Origin: Pseudomonas fluorescens | GTDB taxonomy: Bacteria > Pseudomonadota > Gammaproteobacteria > Pseudomonadales > Pseudomonadaceae | Assembly (NCBI RefSeq): GCF_902498195.1 | Contig: NZ_CABVIY010000004.1 | Coordinates: 496,001-560,000 of the forward strand | Direction: 5' to 3' | Length of the DNA: 64,000 bases | Shown: positions 42,686-51,425 of the stretch, in pieces | How the letters are laid out: the number at the start of each line of letters is the position of its first letter | Position numbering within the stretch: the stretch's first letter is position 1 | Position numbers and translations under genes: made by a program | Notes under the pieces: model-generated | What the model was told of the DNA's origin: nothing | Databases searched by the model: none | Seen by the model: only the letters and a program-made list of their open reading frames with translations

Positions 42686-44217
42686 AGGATTTTCTCGAGG
42701 ATGTGCAAAAGCTGTTCTCGGAACGCAGCAAGCAGCAGCAGGAAAAACGCCGTGCGGCGAAAGCACAGCAGGATCACTGCGCCATACTGTCCGCTACGCC
42801 GCAGGCGCTTGCAGTCAAGGTAGATGAAGCGCAATGCTCGCTCTTGAAGGCTGTGGGCGTGGTGTGGGCGCTGTTCGAGTTCCACCGCCACTTGGCTGGA
42901 AAAGTTCTCGGTGCCCTTTTTGTGTGCCGCTCTCAGCCGCTTGATCAGGGCCTGGCGCTGCTCGTAGCCCTCGCCCACGGCAGCACTCACGGCACTGTTG
43001 AAAAAACTTTCGATCAGCATCCCCAATGCAATCGGAATCGGTGACAGCCAAATGTTGCGGTAGCGCAACAGCAAAAACGACAAGTACGTCAGCACGGCGA
43101 CCAGGACCACGAAGCCAATAGCCAGTATCAGGATCAGCCAGGGGGCCCTTTGGCGGTCGAAGGCCCGGGAGCTAAATCGCAGGTTGAAATAGCGGCGCCA
43201 GGCCCAGGCAATCAGGCCGCCCATCAACAGACCGAGGCCGAGGTCGAGGACAAATGCCAGCACCTCGTTTTGAGTGGTGGGTTGCACCAACGACATGAAC
43301 GCCGCGGCATGCACCTCCACGCCATACATCGTACCGAGCGGGGTCAGGAAGGTATCGCTGTCACCAAAGCTGGTGCCGAGAAACACGACCGGCAAATAGA
43401 GCGCTTCATACGGGGTCTTGGCGCTGCATTGGCTCCCGACTAGCCGTGTGGGCAGCTGGCTCAGCGAAACGGCGCGCAATCCGGAAAAATAGTGACCTGG
43501 GTTAACCGTCAGTTTTTTTTGTTTTTCCTTCAGACAGTTGGTGAGTGGTTTGTCCGGGTACTTGTCGTATGCGGCGGCAGCCAGCGATGATTTTTCGCAT
43601 TCAAGGTCGTTGACCAATCCATAGCTGACTCTGATGGTGGGGTCATCCGCGAAGGACACAAAACCCTCAAGTGCTGTTCTCCAATTCTTGATGTTCTGCC
43701 TGGCTCCGGCATCCAGCATCTTGAAAGGGGCCATCAACACGGTCTCGATACCCTCTCGATGTTTCGTGAGCAGCGTCAGGAGCTGTTCGTCGCATAGCTT
43801 GGCCTCGGCATTAGCCGGAGCGTTGAGGGGGGTCAAGGGCGAGTCAAGCAGAACAGGTGAAAGGTCGAGGTCGACCACCACCAGCTTCGGTCGCCCAGGC
43901 AGGTCGTATATGGCTTGGAGGTCATTTTTCAGCTGGCAGCGGTTCAGGGGGCTGCGTTCCCGGTAATAGTCTTCATTGCTTTTCTGGTCGATCAGCACTA
44001 CCGCCACCTTGGGATCGCTGCCGGTCTCCCTTGCAACGCTATTGGCCGTGAGGTTGCCAATGGCGAGAAACGCATAGCCGTCGATGGCGTCGAGCATATG
44101 CAAATCGTGATGACAGATACTCACGATGGCCGTGACCATCAATGCCGCAGGCAAATGGTGGGTGCCGGCAGATATGAAACGGGCGATCCAGTGTTCGGAC
44201 TTGTCATGGCCGGTCAT
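42682..44217 (-). CDS. CHASE2-domain membrane protein without recognised output domain
   Basis: About 511 residues. A membrane helix near the N terminus is followed by a large periplasmic CHASE2 sensor (about 50-310: VAVVLIDQKSNEDYYRERSP, LVVVDLDLSP, VFLGTSFGDSDTFLTPLG), then three membrane helices and a basic tail of about 130 residues. CHASE2 normally feeds adenylate cyclase, GGDEF or kinase domains; none is visible here. I used the ATG at 44217; a GTG at 44238 is possible. It is the first gene of the unit with a secreted protein and an M48 protease. Confidence 0.8.
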   Translation of the reverse strand: MTGHDKSEHWIARFISAGTHHLPAALMVTAIVSICHHDLHMLDAIDGYAFLAIGNLTANSVARETGSDPKVAVVLIDQKSNEDYYRERSPLNRCQLKNDLQAIYDLPGRPKLVVVDLDLSPVLLDSPLTPLNAPANAEAKLCDEQLLTLLTKHREGIETVLMAPFKMLDAGARQNIKNWRTALEGFVSFADDPTIRVSYGLVNDLECEKSSLAAAAYDKYPDKPLTNCLKEKQKKLTVNPGHYFSGLRAVSLSQLPTRLVGSQCSAKTPYEALYLPVVFLGTSFGDSDTFLTPLGTMYGVEVHAAAFMSLVQPTTQNEVLAFVLDLGLGLLMGGLIAWAWRRYFNLRFSSRAFDRQRAPWLILILAIGFVVLVAVLTYLSFLLLRYRNIWLSPIPIALGMLIESFFNSAVSAAVGEGYEQRQALIKRLRAAHKKGTENFSSQVAVELEQRPHHAHSLQERALRFIYLDCKRLRRSGQYGAVILLCFRRTAFFLLLLAAFREQLLHILEKIL

Positions 44218-44463
44218 GCCGAAGTTTCCGTCATCCACGAAACGCCAACCCAGGAATCCGCTGGGGACTGTGCAGGAGTCTGCCGTTGTTGCGTTCCGGT
44301 ACTGAGCAATGACCTACAGCTCTGCAAAAAATGGCATGTTCAACCGTTGCGCTCCCTGTTCACACTAGCAGTTGGCCAGTTGCTCGCAAGCGCCCTTTAT
44401 CGGCGAAATAGACCGCTTGATCCCGGCTGTTTCGCGGCTGTTACACTTTCGGATCCATTTCGT

Positions 44464-45063
44464 TCAACTGTCCTCGACATTGTCGATGTGCTTGAAACGC
44501 TCGATCAGGAAATCGATCAGGCTGCGCACCCGCGCCGACAGATGCAGCTGTTGCGGGTACACCGCATACACGTCGGCGCGAGTGGGTGTCTGGTCTTCCA
44601 GCACCAGGCGCAAGCGGCCGCTGCGCACATAGCGGGCGATGTCCCATTCGGCCCGCAGCAAGATGCCGTATCCCTCCAGCGCCCAGTTCAGGGCCACCTC
44701 GCCATCGTTGCAGCCCAGGGCGCCATGCACCTTGATGTTGTCGGTGTGCCCGCCGTTGGTGAAGCTCCAGACGCCATAGGGCGACTCGTTCTGCCGGATG
44801 AAAATGCAGTTGTGGTGTTGCAGGTCGCCGAGCTTTTGCGGGGTGCCGAATTTGTCCAGGTACAGCGGCGAGGCACACAGCAGGCGACGGTTGGAGGCAA
44901 TCTTGCGCGCATGGAATGCCGCGTCGGGCAGGGTGCCGAAGCGAATGCCCAGGTCGAAGCCGTGGGTGGCCAGGTCCAGCGGGTGATCACTGATTTCCAG
45001 CTGGATTTCCACTTCGGGGTATTGGGCGTAGAACGCGGCCAGGGCCGGGCCGATGTGGCGCCG
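44464..45063 (-). pseudogene. 5'-truncated LysR-family regulator
   Basis: Only the effector-binding domain remains (about 200 residues from RRHIGPALAAFYAQYPEVEI to the normal end). The N-terminal helix-turn-helix and linker, about 100 residues, are missing. Upstream of the break the sequence is the antisense of a dctA-like gene, so a deletion has fused two divergently transcribed genes. Without its DNA-binding domain it cannot act as a regulator. Confidence 0.85.
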
Positions 45064-45065
45064 GG

Positions 45066-45917
45066 GCCCATGTCGGCCCACGCGGCAAAGCGTTCGTCGA
45101 CACCCTGGACAGCCTGATGCAGGGCATGTTCCGCATCGTCAACATGGTCATGCGCCTGGCCCCGATCGGCGCATTCGGCGCCATCGCGTTCACCATCGGC
45201 AAATACGGCTTCGGCTCGCTGTTCTCCCTCGGCAAGCTGATGGCCTGCGTGTACCTGACCTGCGCGGTGTTCGTGATTTTCGTGCTCGGCCCGATCTGCC
45301 GCTACAGCGGTTTCAGCCTGTGGAAATTCCTCAAGTTCATCAAGGAAGAACTGTTCACGGTGCTGGGCACCAGCTCTTCGGAATCGGTGCTGCCGCAGCT
45401 GATTTCCAAGATGGAAAAGGCCGGCGTGTCCAAACCCGTCGCCGGGATGATCATCCCCTCCGGCCTGACCTTCAACCCGGACGGGCAGGCGATCTACTAC
45501 ACCATCGCTGCGATCTTTATCGCCCAGGCGACCAATACGCCGCTGACGTTGACCGATCAATTGATCGTGCTGGCGGTGCTGATGTTCACCTCCAAGGGCT
45601 CGGCGGGGGTCACCGGTTCCGGCTTCATCATCCTGGCGGCGACGTTGTCGTCACTCGGAACGATTCCGGTGGCGGGGATGGTGTTGCTGCTGGGCGTGGA
45701 CCGGTTCATGTCGGAGGCGCGGGCGATCACCAACACCATTGGCAATGGCGTTGGCACCATGGCCATTGCCAAGTGGGTGGGGGCGCTGGATACGGTGAAA
45801 ATGCACAAGGCGTTGAATGGGGAAGTGGTGGAGGAGAAGCCGGAGACGGCCCCTGCAGGAGCGAGCCTGCTCGCGAAAAATGTCCAGGCACCGCGCCCCT
45901 TCAGACAGCCCGTGTAA
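45066..45917 (+). pseudogene. 5'-truncated DctA-type dicarboxylate symporter
   Basis: The C-terminal 60 percent of a DAACS carrier survives: GKAFVDTLDSLMQGMFRIVN onward, the serine hairpin GTSSSESVLPQLI, GLTFNPDGQAIYYT and NTIGNGVGTMAIAKWV. The first four or five helices are gone, as is the promoter. The last 20 or so codons (from about 45854) are read from a REP element and have replaced the original tail. An ATG at 45117 could start a 266-residue fragment, unlikely to transport. Confidence 0.85.
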
Positions 45918-45953
45918 TCGTTAGCGTCCTTCGCGAGCAGGCTCGCTCCTACA
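45854..45953. repeat. REPIN overlapping the dctA remnant
   Basis: Inverted pair of the variant REP GAGCGAGCCTGCTCGCG. Its left half is translated as the C-terminal end of the truncated dctA frame. Confidence 0.88.
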
Positions 45954-45982
45954 AGGATCCGTGCTGCCTGGCACATTATCCC

Positions 45983-46072
45983 TGTGGGAGCGGGCTTGCC
46001 CGCGATAGCGGCGTGTCAGGTGACATCAATGCTGGATTTGCCGGCCTCATCGCGGGCAAGCCCGCTCCCACA
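45983..46072. repeat. REPIN, variant arms
   Basis: Inverted pair with GGGCTTGCCCGCGA in place of GGGCTTGCTCGCGA, immediately after the preceding REPIN and before the LysR gene. Confidence 0.88.
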
Positions 46073-46175
46073 GAGTCAAGGTGTAGGGACAGCCACCACC
46101 AACTCCGCTGTCCAGCACCGACACCAAGGACTAAACTCCCGCGATAAAACCAAAATAACGACGTGACCTGCCTGC

Positions 46176-47093
46176 ATGAAAATCCACCCGTTACCACCGC
46201 TCAACAGTCTGGTCGCGTTCGAAGCCGCTGCGCGTCACTTGAGTTTCACCCTGGCCGCGCAGGAACTGAACGTCACTCAGGGCGCAATCAGCCGACAAGT
46301 ACGCCTGCTTGAAGACTATCTGGGCAAAGTCCTGTTCGAACGCACCACCCGCACGATTCACCTGAGTCCGGCGGCCAGTCAGTATTACGAAACGGTCCGC
46401 GCCTCCTTGCTGCAAGTAGCCCAGGCCACGGGTGAAATCCGCCATTGGCAGGGTGCCGAGCAAGTCACAGTAGCCACCAGTACCGCGATGGCCTCACTGT
46501 GGCTGCTGCCCAAAGTCACCGAGTTTCAACGGGAAAATGAAGAGATCGACCTGCGCATCATCGCCCATGACCAGGTGAAGGATTTCTCCCGCCTGGATTG
46601 CGACCTGGCGCTGTATTACTGCAGTACGCCGCCCCGGGACATGCAGGTCACGCCGTTGTTTTCCGAAGAGGTTTATCCGGTGTGCAGCCCCGCCTACCTG
46701 GCCAAGCATCCGGCCTTGAGCATGCCTTCAGACCTGGCGGCCTGTACCTGGCTGGTGCTCGACGACCCGCAGCGTGACTGGCTTGGCTGGCCCGAATGGT
46801 TTCACAGCCAGGGCTTGAATAACGTCGAGCCCAAGCGCCGGATCAATATCAACAGTTATTCGATGGTGATCCAGTCGGCCCTCAATGGACAGGGCGTGGC
46901 GCTGGCCTGGTCGAACCTTGTCGATGACTACCTGCAAAGCGGTGCGCTGGTGCGACCGCTGGATGCGGTATTGCGCACCGATGCACAGTTTTGTCTGCTT
47001 GAACCGCTGTCTCGCGGCGGCATGCGCCAAAGCGTAAAACGCTTTCGCAGCTGGTTGATGAATCAACTCCCGTCGAAGCCTGATATCAAATAA
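46176..47093 (+). CDS. LysR-family regulator (GcvA-like)
   Basis: 305 residues, full length: helix-turn-helix at about 8-65 (LSFTLAAQELNVTQGAISRQ) and effector domain at about 95-295. It lies just upstream of, and in the same direction as, the Rieske oxygenase cluster. A 23-bp palindrome between them is a likely binding site, so it probably activates the cluster in response to the substrate. Confidence 0.9.
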   Translation: MKIHPLPPLNSLVAFEAAARHLSFTLAAQELNVTQGAISRQVRLLEDYLGKVLFERTTRTIHLSPAASQYYETVRASLLQVAQATGEIRHWQGAEQVTVATSTAMASLWLLPKVTEFQRENEEIDLRIIAHDQVKDFSRLDCDLALYYCSTPPRDMQVTPLFSEEVYPVCSPAYLAKHPALSMPSDLAACTWLVLDDPQRDWLGWPEWFHSQGLNNVEPKRRININSYSMVIQSALNGQGVALAWSNLVDDYLQSGALVRPLDAVLRTDAQFCLLEPLSRGGMRQSVKRFRSWLMNQLPSKPDIK

Positions 47094-47103
47094 CCGCACC
47101 CCC

Positions 47104-47205
47104 TGTAGGAGCGAGCCCTGCTCGCGAAAAACGTCCAGGCAGCGCGGTCATTCAGACAGCACTTGTTATCGTTGGCGACCATCGCGAGCAGAGCTCGCTC
47201 CTACA
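47104..47205. repeat. REPIN, variant arms
   Basis: Inverted pair with GAGCGAGCCCTGCTCGCG arms between the LysR gene and the oxygenase cluster. Confidence 0.87.
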
Positions 47206-47229
47206 GGTTGGCGGGCCACAGATGGTCAT

Positions 47230-47252
47230 ATTCATGATCAAAAGTCATGAAT
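47230..47252. promoter_or_regulatory. Palindrome ATTCATGA-N7-TCATGAAT before the oxygenase cluster
   Basis: Perfect 8-bp inverted arms, 118 bp before the Rieske oxygenase start. The size and position fit a LysR-type regulator recognition site; the LysR gene immediately upstream is the presumed binder. Confidence 0.65.
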
Positions 47253-47369
47253 CCCTCCCGAAATATCGTTTGTCGACACCCCCTCCGTTTTCCGAAACTT
47301 GCCGCCAGCGGACCTGGCGAATCAAGCCTGCCGACCTTTCCAAACCGTGCCCAGCAGGGGAAAACAATA

Positions 47370-48557
47370 ATGACCACCCTCCAACAAATTCCAGTGCATC
47401 ACCTCGAAACCGTGCTCAATCCGATCCACGAAGCCACGGGCCTGAGCAACGAGTTTTACACCGAACAACGTTACTTCGAACTTGAGCGCGATCAGGTCAT
47501 GGGTAAAACCTGGGCCTGCGTCGGTTTTGCCAGCGACCTGGGCAAGGCCGGTTCGGTCAAGCCCGTCGACTTCATGGGCCTGCCGTTGCTGCTGATGCGC
47601 AACCGTGAAGGCCTGGTGCAGGTGTTCCATAACGTGTGCAGCCACCGCGGCATGAAGCTGGTGGAGGAGGCCGGTGAGGTGCAAGGCGTGATTCGCTGCC
47701 CTTACCACTCCTGGACGTACGACCTCAATGGCGGCCTGCGCGGCACGCCTCACGTTGGCGGGATCGATCAGCACAAGGATGAGCGCTTCGCCTGTGAAAA
47801 ACACGGCTTGAAAGCCATCCGCAGCGCTATCTGGATGGACATGGTGTTCATCAACCTGTCGGGCGATGCGCAACCGCTCGAAGACATGCTGGCGCCATTG
47901 ACCCAGCGCTGGACGCAGTTCCTCGGCGAAGACGGCATGAGCCTGCTGAGCCGCCGTCCGGGCCACGACGCCACCACCCTCGATATCAACTGCAACTGGA
48001 AGCTGGCCGTCGAGAACTATTGCGAGGCCTATCACCTGCCGTGGGTCCACCCGAGCCTGAACTCGTACTCGCGTCTGGAAGACCACTACAACATCATTTT
48101 CGACGAACATTTCGCCGGGCAGGGCAGCTACGCCTACAACCTGTCGGACGTGGCCGGCACGCACCTGCCCAAATTCCCGGCCTGGCCGCTGGACCGTCTG
48201 CGCAATGCCGAATACGTGGCGTTTTTCCCTAACGTGTTGTTGGGCATCCAGGCTGACCACGCCTTCGCCATGCAGCTCGAACCGGTGGCTCCCGGTCGCA
48301 CCATCGAACACCTGCGCCTGTTCTACGTCGGTGACGAAGCCGCGAGCAGCGATGAATTCGCAGCCTGCCGCGACGCCATCCTGGAGTCCTGGAAAGTGGT
48401 GTTCGCCGAAGACATCAGCTCGGTCGAAGGCATGCAGAAAGGCCGTCATTCCCCTGGCTACAAGGGCGGCGCGTTCTCCCCGGAAATGGACATCCCGACG
48501 CACTTCTTCCACCAGTGGGCCGCGCGTCAACTGCTCGCCACCACGCCGTCGGCCTGA
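47370..48557 (+). CDS. Rieske non-haem iron oxygenase, alpha subunit (CntA/GbcA-like)
   Basis: 395 residues. The N-terminal Rieske centre has C90-x-H92 and C110-xx-H113 exactly 17 residues apart. The catalytic iron site is NWKLAVENYCEAYHLPWVH with H222 and H227 and a later Asp, probably in EDISSVEGMQKG. The bridging residue is Glu (E219) rather than Asp, as in carnitine oxygenase CntA. Such enzymes cleave or demethylate quaternary ammonium compounds such as carnitine or glycine betaine. The start at MTTLQQIPVHH has AGGGGAAAA upstream. No dedicated CntB/GbcB-type reductase is present in the cluster. Confidence 0.88.
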   Translation: MTTLQQIPVHHLETVLNPIHEATGLSNEFYTEQRYFELERDQVMGKTWACVGFASDLGKAGSVKPVDFMGLPLLLMRNREGLVQVFHNVCSHRGMKLVEEAGEVQGVIRCPYHSWTYDLNGGLRGTPHVGGIDQHKDERFACEKHGLKAIRSAIWMDMVFINLSGDAQPLEDMLAPLTQRWTQFLGEDGMSLLSRRPGHDATTLDINCNWKLAVENYCEAYHLPWVHPSLNSYSRLEDHYNIIFDEHFAGQGSYAYNLSDVAGTHLPKFPAWPLDRLRNAEYVAFFPNVLLGIQADHAFAMQLEPVAPGRTIEHLRLFYVGDEAASSDEFAACRDAILESWKVVFAEDISSVEGMQKGRHSPGYKGGAFSPEMDIPTHFFHQWAARQLLATTPSA

Positions 48558-48569
48558 GGAGGTTATTCC

Positions 48570-50015
48570 ATGTATCCGATAGCCTCTCACTGGCTCAACT
48601 ACATCGACGGGCAATGGAGCGACAGTGTCCAGCGCCTGACGGTGAACAACCCCGGCACCGCCGAGCCGTTGGCGACCATCGCCCAGGCCAGCGTGGCCGA
48701 TGCCGAGCGGGCCGTGCAGGCGGCCCGGCGCTGCGCCGACAGCGGCGAGCTGACCCGCGCGCGTCCGGCGCAACGGGTGACCTGGCTGCTGCGCATCGCC
48801 GAGGAAATTCGCGCCGTGGCGGATGAAGGCGCCTGGGTGCTGTGCCAGGAAAACGGCAAGCGCCTGATCGACGCCAAAGACGAGTTCATCGAGGCGGCGC
48901 GCTACTTCGAGTATTACGCCGGCATGGCGGACAAGATCGAGGGTACGTCGATTCCGTTGGGCAACGGCTACATGGACTTCACCCTGTACGACCCGATGGG
49001 CGTGTCGGCGCAGATCGTGCCGTGGAACTTCCCGGTGTCGATCTGTGCCCGTTCACTGGCGCCTGCCTTGGCGGCCGGCAACGCGGTGGTGATCAAGTCG
49101 CCGGAGCTTTCACCGTTGGGCATGTGCGTGCTGATCCGCGCCATCGCCAACGCCGGTTTGCCTGACGGCGCGGTCAACCTGATCTGCGGCCGTGGTCGTG
49201 AAGTGGGCTCGCATCTGGTCAGCCATCGCGGCGTCGATCAGATCGTGTTCACCGGCTCCGTGCCGACCGGGCAGACGATATTGCGCGATGCCGCTCAACA
49301 CGCGATCCCCAGCGTCATGGAACTGGGCGGCAAATCGGCGGCGATTGCCTTTGCCGATGCCGACCGTGAACAACTGCTGGCCAGCGTCCAGTCGGGCATC
49401 TTTTTCAATGCCGGCCAGGTCTGTTCGGCGATGTCGCGGCTGCTGGTGCAGCGTGAGATTTATGAAGAGGTGGTCGAGGCGGTGATCGCCATGACTGAGG
49501 GCCTCAGTGTCGGCCTGGGCCAGGACAACGCCGACCTCACGCCGGTGGTCAGCGCCGGGCAACTGGCGGGCATCGAAGCCTTGTGCCGACGGGCCGTGGA
49601 AGAGGGCGCCGTCGCGGTCACCGGTGGCGAAGCGTTCGCTGACCGTGCCGGGCACTTCATGCGTCCGACGGTGTTCCGCGACGTCACGCCGCAGATGTGC
49701 ATTGCCCAGGAAGAGGTGTTCGGGCCGGTGCTGGCAATCATGCCGTTCGACACCGAAGAAGAGGCCATTGCCATCGCCAACGGCACCGAGTTCGGCCTGG
49801 TGGCCGGGGTGTTCACCCAGGACATCAGCCGCGCCATGCGCTGCACCCGTCGACTGAAATCGGGCCAGGTGTTCATCAACGAATGGTACGCCGGCGGCAT
49901 CGAGACGCCGTTTGGCGGGGTCGGGTTGTCGGGCTTCGGTCGCGAAAAAGGTCAGGAAGCCCTGTACAGCTACGTGCGCACCAAAAACGTGGCGATCCGG
50001 ATCGCCGGGGAGTGA
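48570..50015 (+). CDS. Aldehyde dehydrogenase (betaine-aldehyde/semialdehyde type)
   Basis: 481 residues, standard length. Active-site residues are intact: general base E251 (MELGGKSAA), nucleophile C285 (FNAGQVCSAMSR), oxyanion Asn in VPWNFPVS. It oxidises an aldehyde to the acid with NAD(P)+. It starts 12 bp after the oxygenase with GAGGAGG upstream, so it probably handles the aldehyde released by the oxygenase, for example malic semialdehyde, formaldehyde adduct or an amino-aldehyde. Confidence 0.93.
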   Translation: MYPIASHWLNYIDGQWSDSVQRLTVNNPGTAEPLATIAQASVADAERAVQAARRCADSGELTRARPAQRVTWLLRIAEEIRAVADEGAWVLCQENGKRLIDAKDEFIEAARYFEYYAGMADKIEGTSIPLGNGYMDFTLYDPMGVSAQIVPWNFPVSICARSLAPALAAGNAVVIKSPELSPLGMCVLIRAIANAGLPDGAVNLICGRGREVGSHLVSHRGVDQIVFTGSVPTGQTILRDAAQHAIPSVMELGGKSAAIAFADADREQLLASVQSGIFFNAGQVCSAMSRLLVQREIYEEVVEAVIAMTEGLSVGLGQDNADLTPVVSAGQLAGIEALCRRAVEEGAVAVTGGEAFADRAGHFMRPTVFRDVTPQMCIAQEEVFGPVLAIMPFDTEEEAIAIANGTEFGLVAGVFTQDISRAMRCTRRLKSGQVFINEWYAGGIETPFGGVGLSGFGREKGQEALYSYVRTKNVAIRIAGE

Positions 50016-50020
50016 GCACC

Positions 50021-51415
50021 ATGTTCAAGACTTGGCTTTGTATCGTCTGCGGCCTGATTTACGACGAAGCGCTGGGCTGGCCCGAGGACGGCATCCTCGC
50101 CGGCACGCGCTGGGAAGATGTTCCCGAGGACTGGGTTTGCCCCGAATGCCACGTCGGCAAGGCTGATTTCGAGATGCTCGACATCAGTGAGTACGCCGAG
50201 GCGGCGGTGGCTATCGCACCTGCGCCAGCGGTAGCCGTGCCTGTTGTCGCGGCATTGCCGCGCGGACCGATTGTCATCATCGGCAGTGGTTACGCCGGTT
50301 ACGGGCTGGCCCAGGCGTTGCGCAAGGCGGATGCCAAAGTCGAAATCCGCGTGCTGACGCAGGAGTCCGGGCATCTGTATTCCAAGCCCGCGCTGTCGAT
50401 CGGTTTGTCCCAGGGCAAGAGCGCCGAGGCGTTGTCCGGTGAGTCACCGCTGGCCATCGAACAGCGCTTGAACATCCGCGTCTATCCCCACTGCAAGGTG
50501 CTGGGCATCGACAGTGCCAAGCGGCGCCTTCGCACCAGTTTCGGTGAAATGGAGTACGGCCAACTGGTGCTCGCCAGCGGCGCGCAACCCATCCGCTTGC
50601 CGATCCAGGGCGACACGGGCGCGATGCTCAGCGTCAACAACCTTCAGGATTACCACGGGTTCCGCGAGCGCCTGACCGGCGTGAAGCGCGTGGCGATTCT
50701 GGGCGATGGCCTGATCGGCTGCGAGTTTGCCAATGACCTGGCGCACAACGGATTCAGCGTCGATGTCATCGGCCTTGGTCGCTGGCCGATGGAGCGCCTG
50801 CTGCCCGTCGAGGCGGGGCAGGTGCTGCAACACGCGCTGGGTGAACTGGGCGTGAAGTGGCATTTGCAGAACACCGTGGAAGCGATTGAGTCGAGTGGGC
50901 AGGGCTATCGACTGAAGCTTGCGGGCGGCCAGAGCCTTGAGGCCGATCTGGTGCTGTCGGCGGTGGGTCTTCGTCCTGATCTGACTCTGGCCGAAACTGC
51001 CGGTATCGCAGTCGGGCGCGGCATTCAGGTCAATGCCCAGCTGCAAACCTCGGTGTCGGGCATCTACGCATTGGGCGATTGCATCGAGATCGACGGCCAG
51101 TTGCTGCCGTATCTGGCGCCGATCAATCAGGGCATTCAGGCGCTCAGTAAAACCCTGCTCGGCCAACCTACGGCCGTCGATTATCCGCTGATGCCGGTCA
51201 CGGTGAAAACGCCGGCCGCGCCGCTGTGCCTGTTGGCGCCGGCGATGGCCAGTGACGGTGAGTGGCGCTGCACGCCGACGCCGGACGGATTGAGCGCCGG
51301 GTTCTATGACGCCGAGGGCAGGCTCAATGGCTTTGTGCTGTTGGGTCGCCACGCACAAACACAACGCAGCGCATTGCTGCAGTCCTGTCAGAACGCTCAG
51401 CAGGCTGTTGCCTGA
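50021..51415 (+). CDS. Rubredoxin-rubredoxin reductase fusion
   Basis: 464 residues. An N-terminal rubredoxin (C7, C10, C40, C43; MFKTWLCIVCG...WVCPECHVGK) is joined by an Ala/Pro/Val-rich linker (about 55-80) to an FAD/NAD(P)H reductase (about 80-455; FAD loop IIGSGYAGYGLAQAL, NAD loop ILGDGLIGCEFA). In alkane systems the two are separate proteins feeding AlkB. Here, inside a Rieske oxygenase cluster and only five bases after the dehydrogenase, it is the only evident electron supplier for the oxygenase. Confidence 0.9.
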   Translation: MFKTWLCIVCGLIYDEALGWPEDGILAGTRWEDVPEDWVCPECHVGKADFEMLDISEYAEAAVAIAPAPAVAVPVVAALPRGPIVIIGSGYAGYGLAQALRKADAKVEIRVLTQESGHLYSKPALSIGLSQGKSAEALSGESPLAIEQRLNIRVYPHCKVLGIDSAKRRLRTSFGEMEYGQLVLASGAQPIRLPIQGDTGAMLSVNNLQDYHGFRERLTGVKRVAILGDGLIGCEFANDLAHNGFSVDVIGLGRWPMERLLPVEAGQVLQHALGELGVKWHLQNTVEAIESSGQGYRLKLAGGQSLEADLVLSAVGLRPDLTLAETAGIAVGRGIQVNAQLQTSVSGIYALGDCIEIDGQLLPYLAPINQGIQALSKTLLGQPTAVDYPLMPVTVKTPAAPLCLLAPAMASDGEWRCTPTPDGLSAGFYDAEGRLNGFVLLGRHAQTQRSALLQSCQNAQQAVA

Positions 51416-51425
51416 GGCCGCAATC

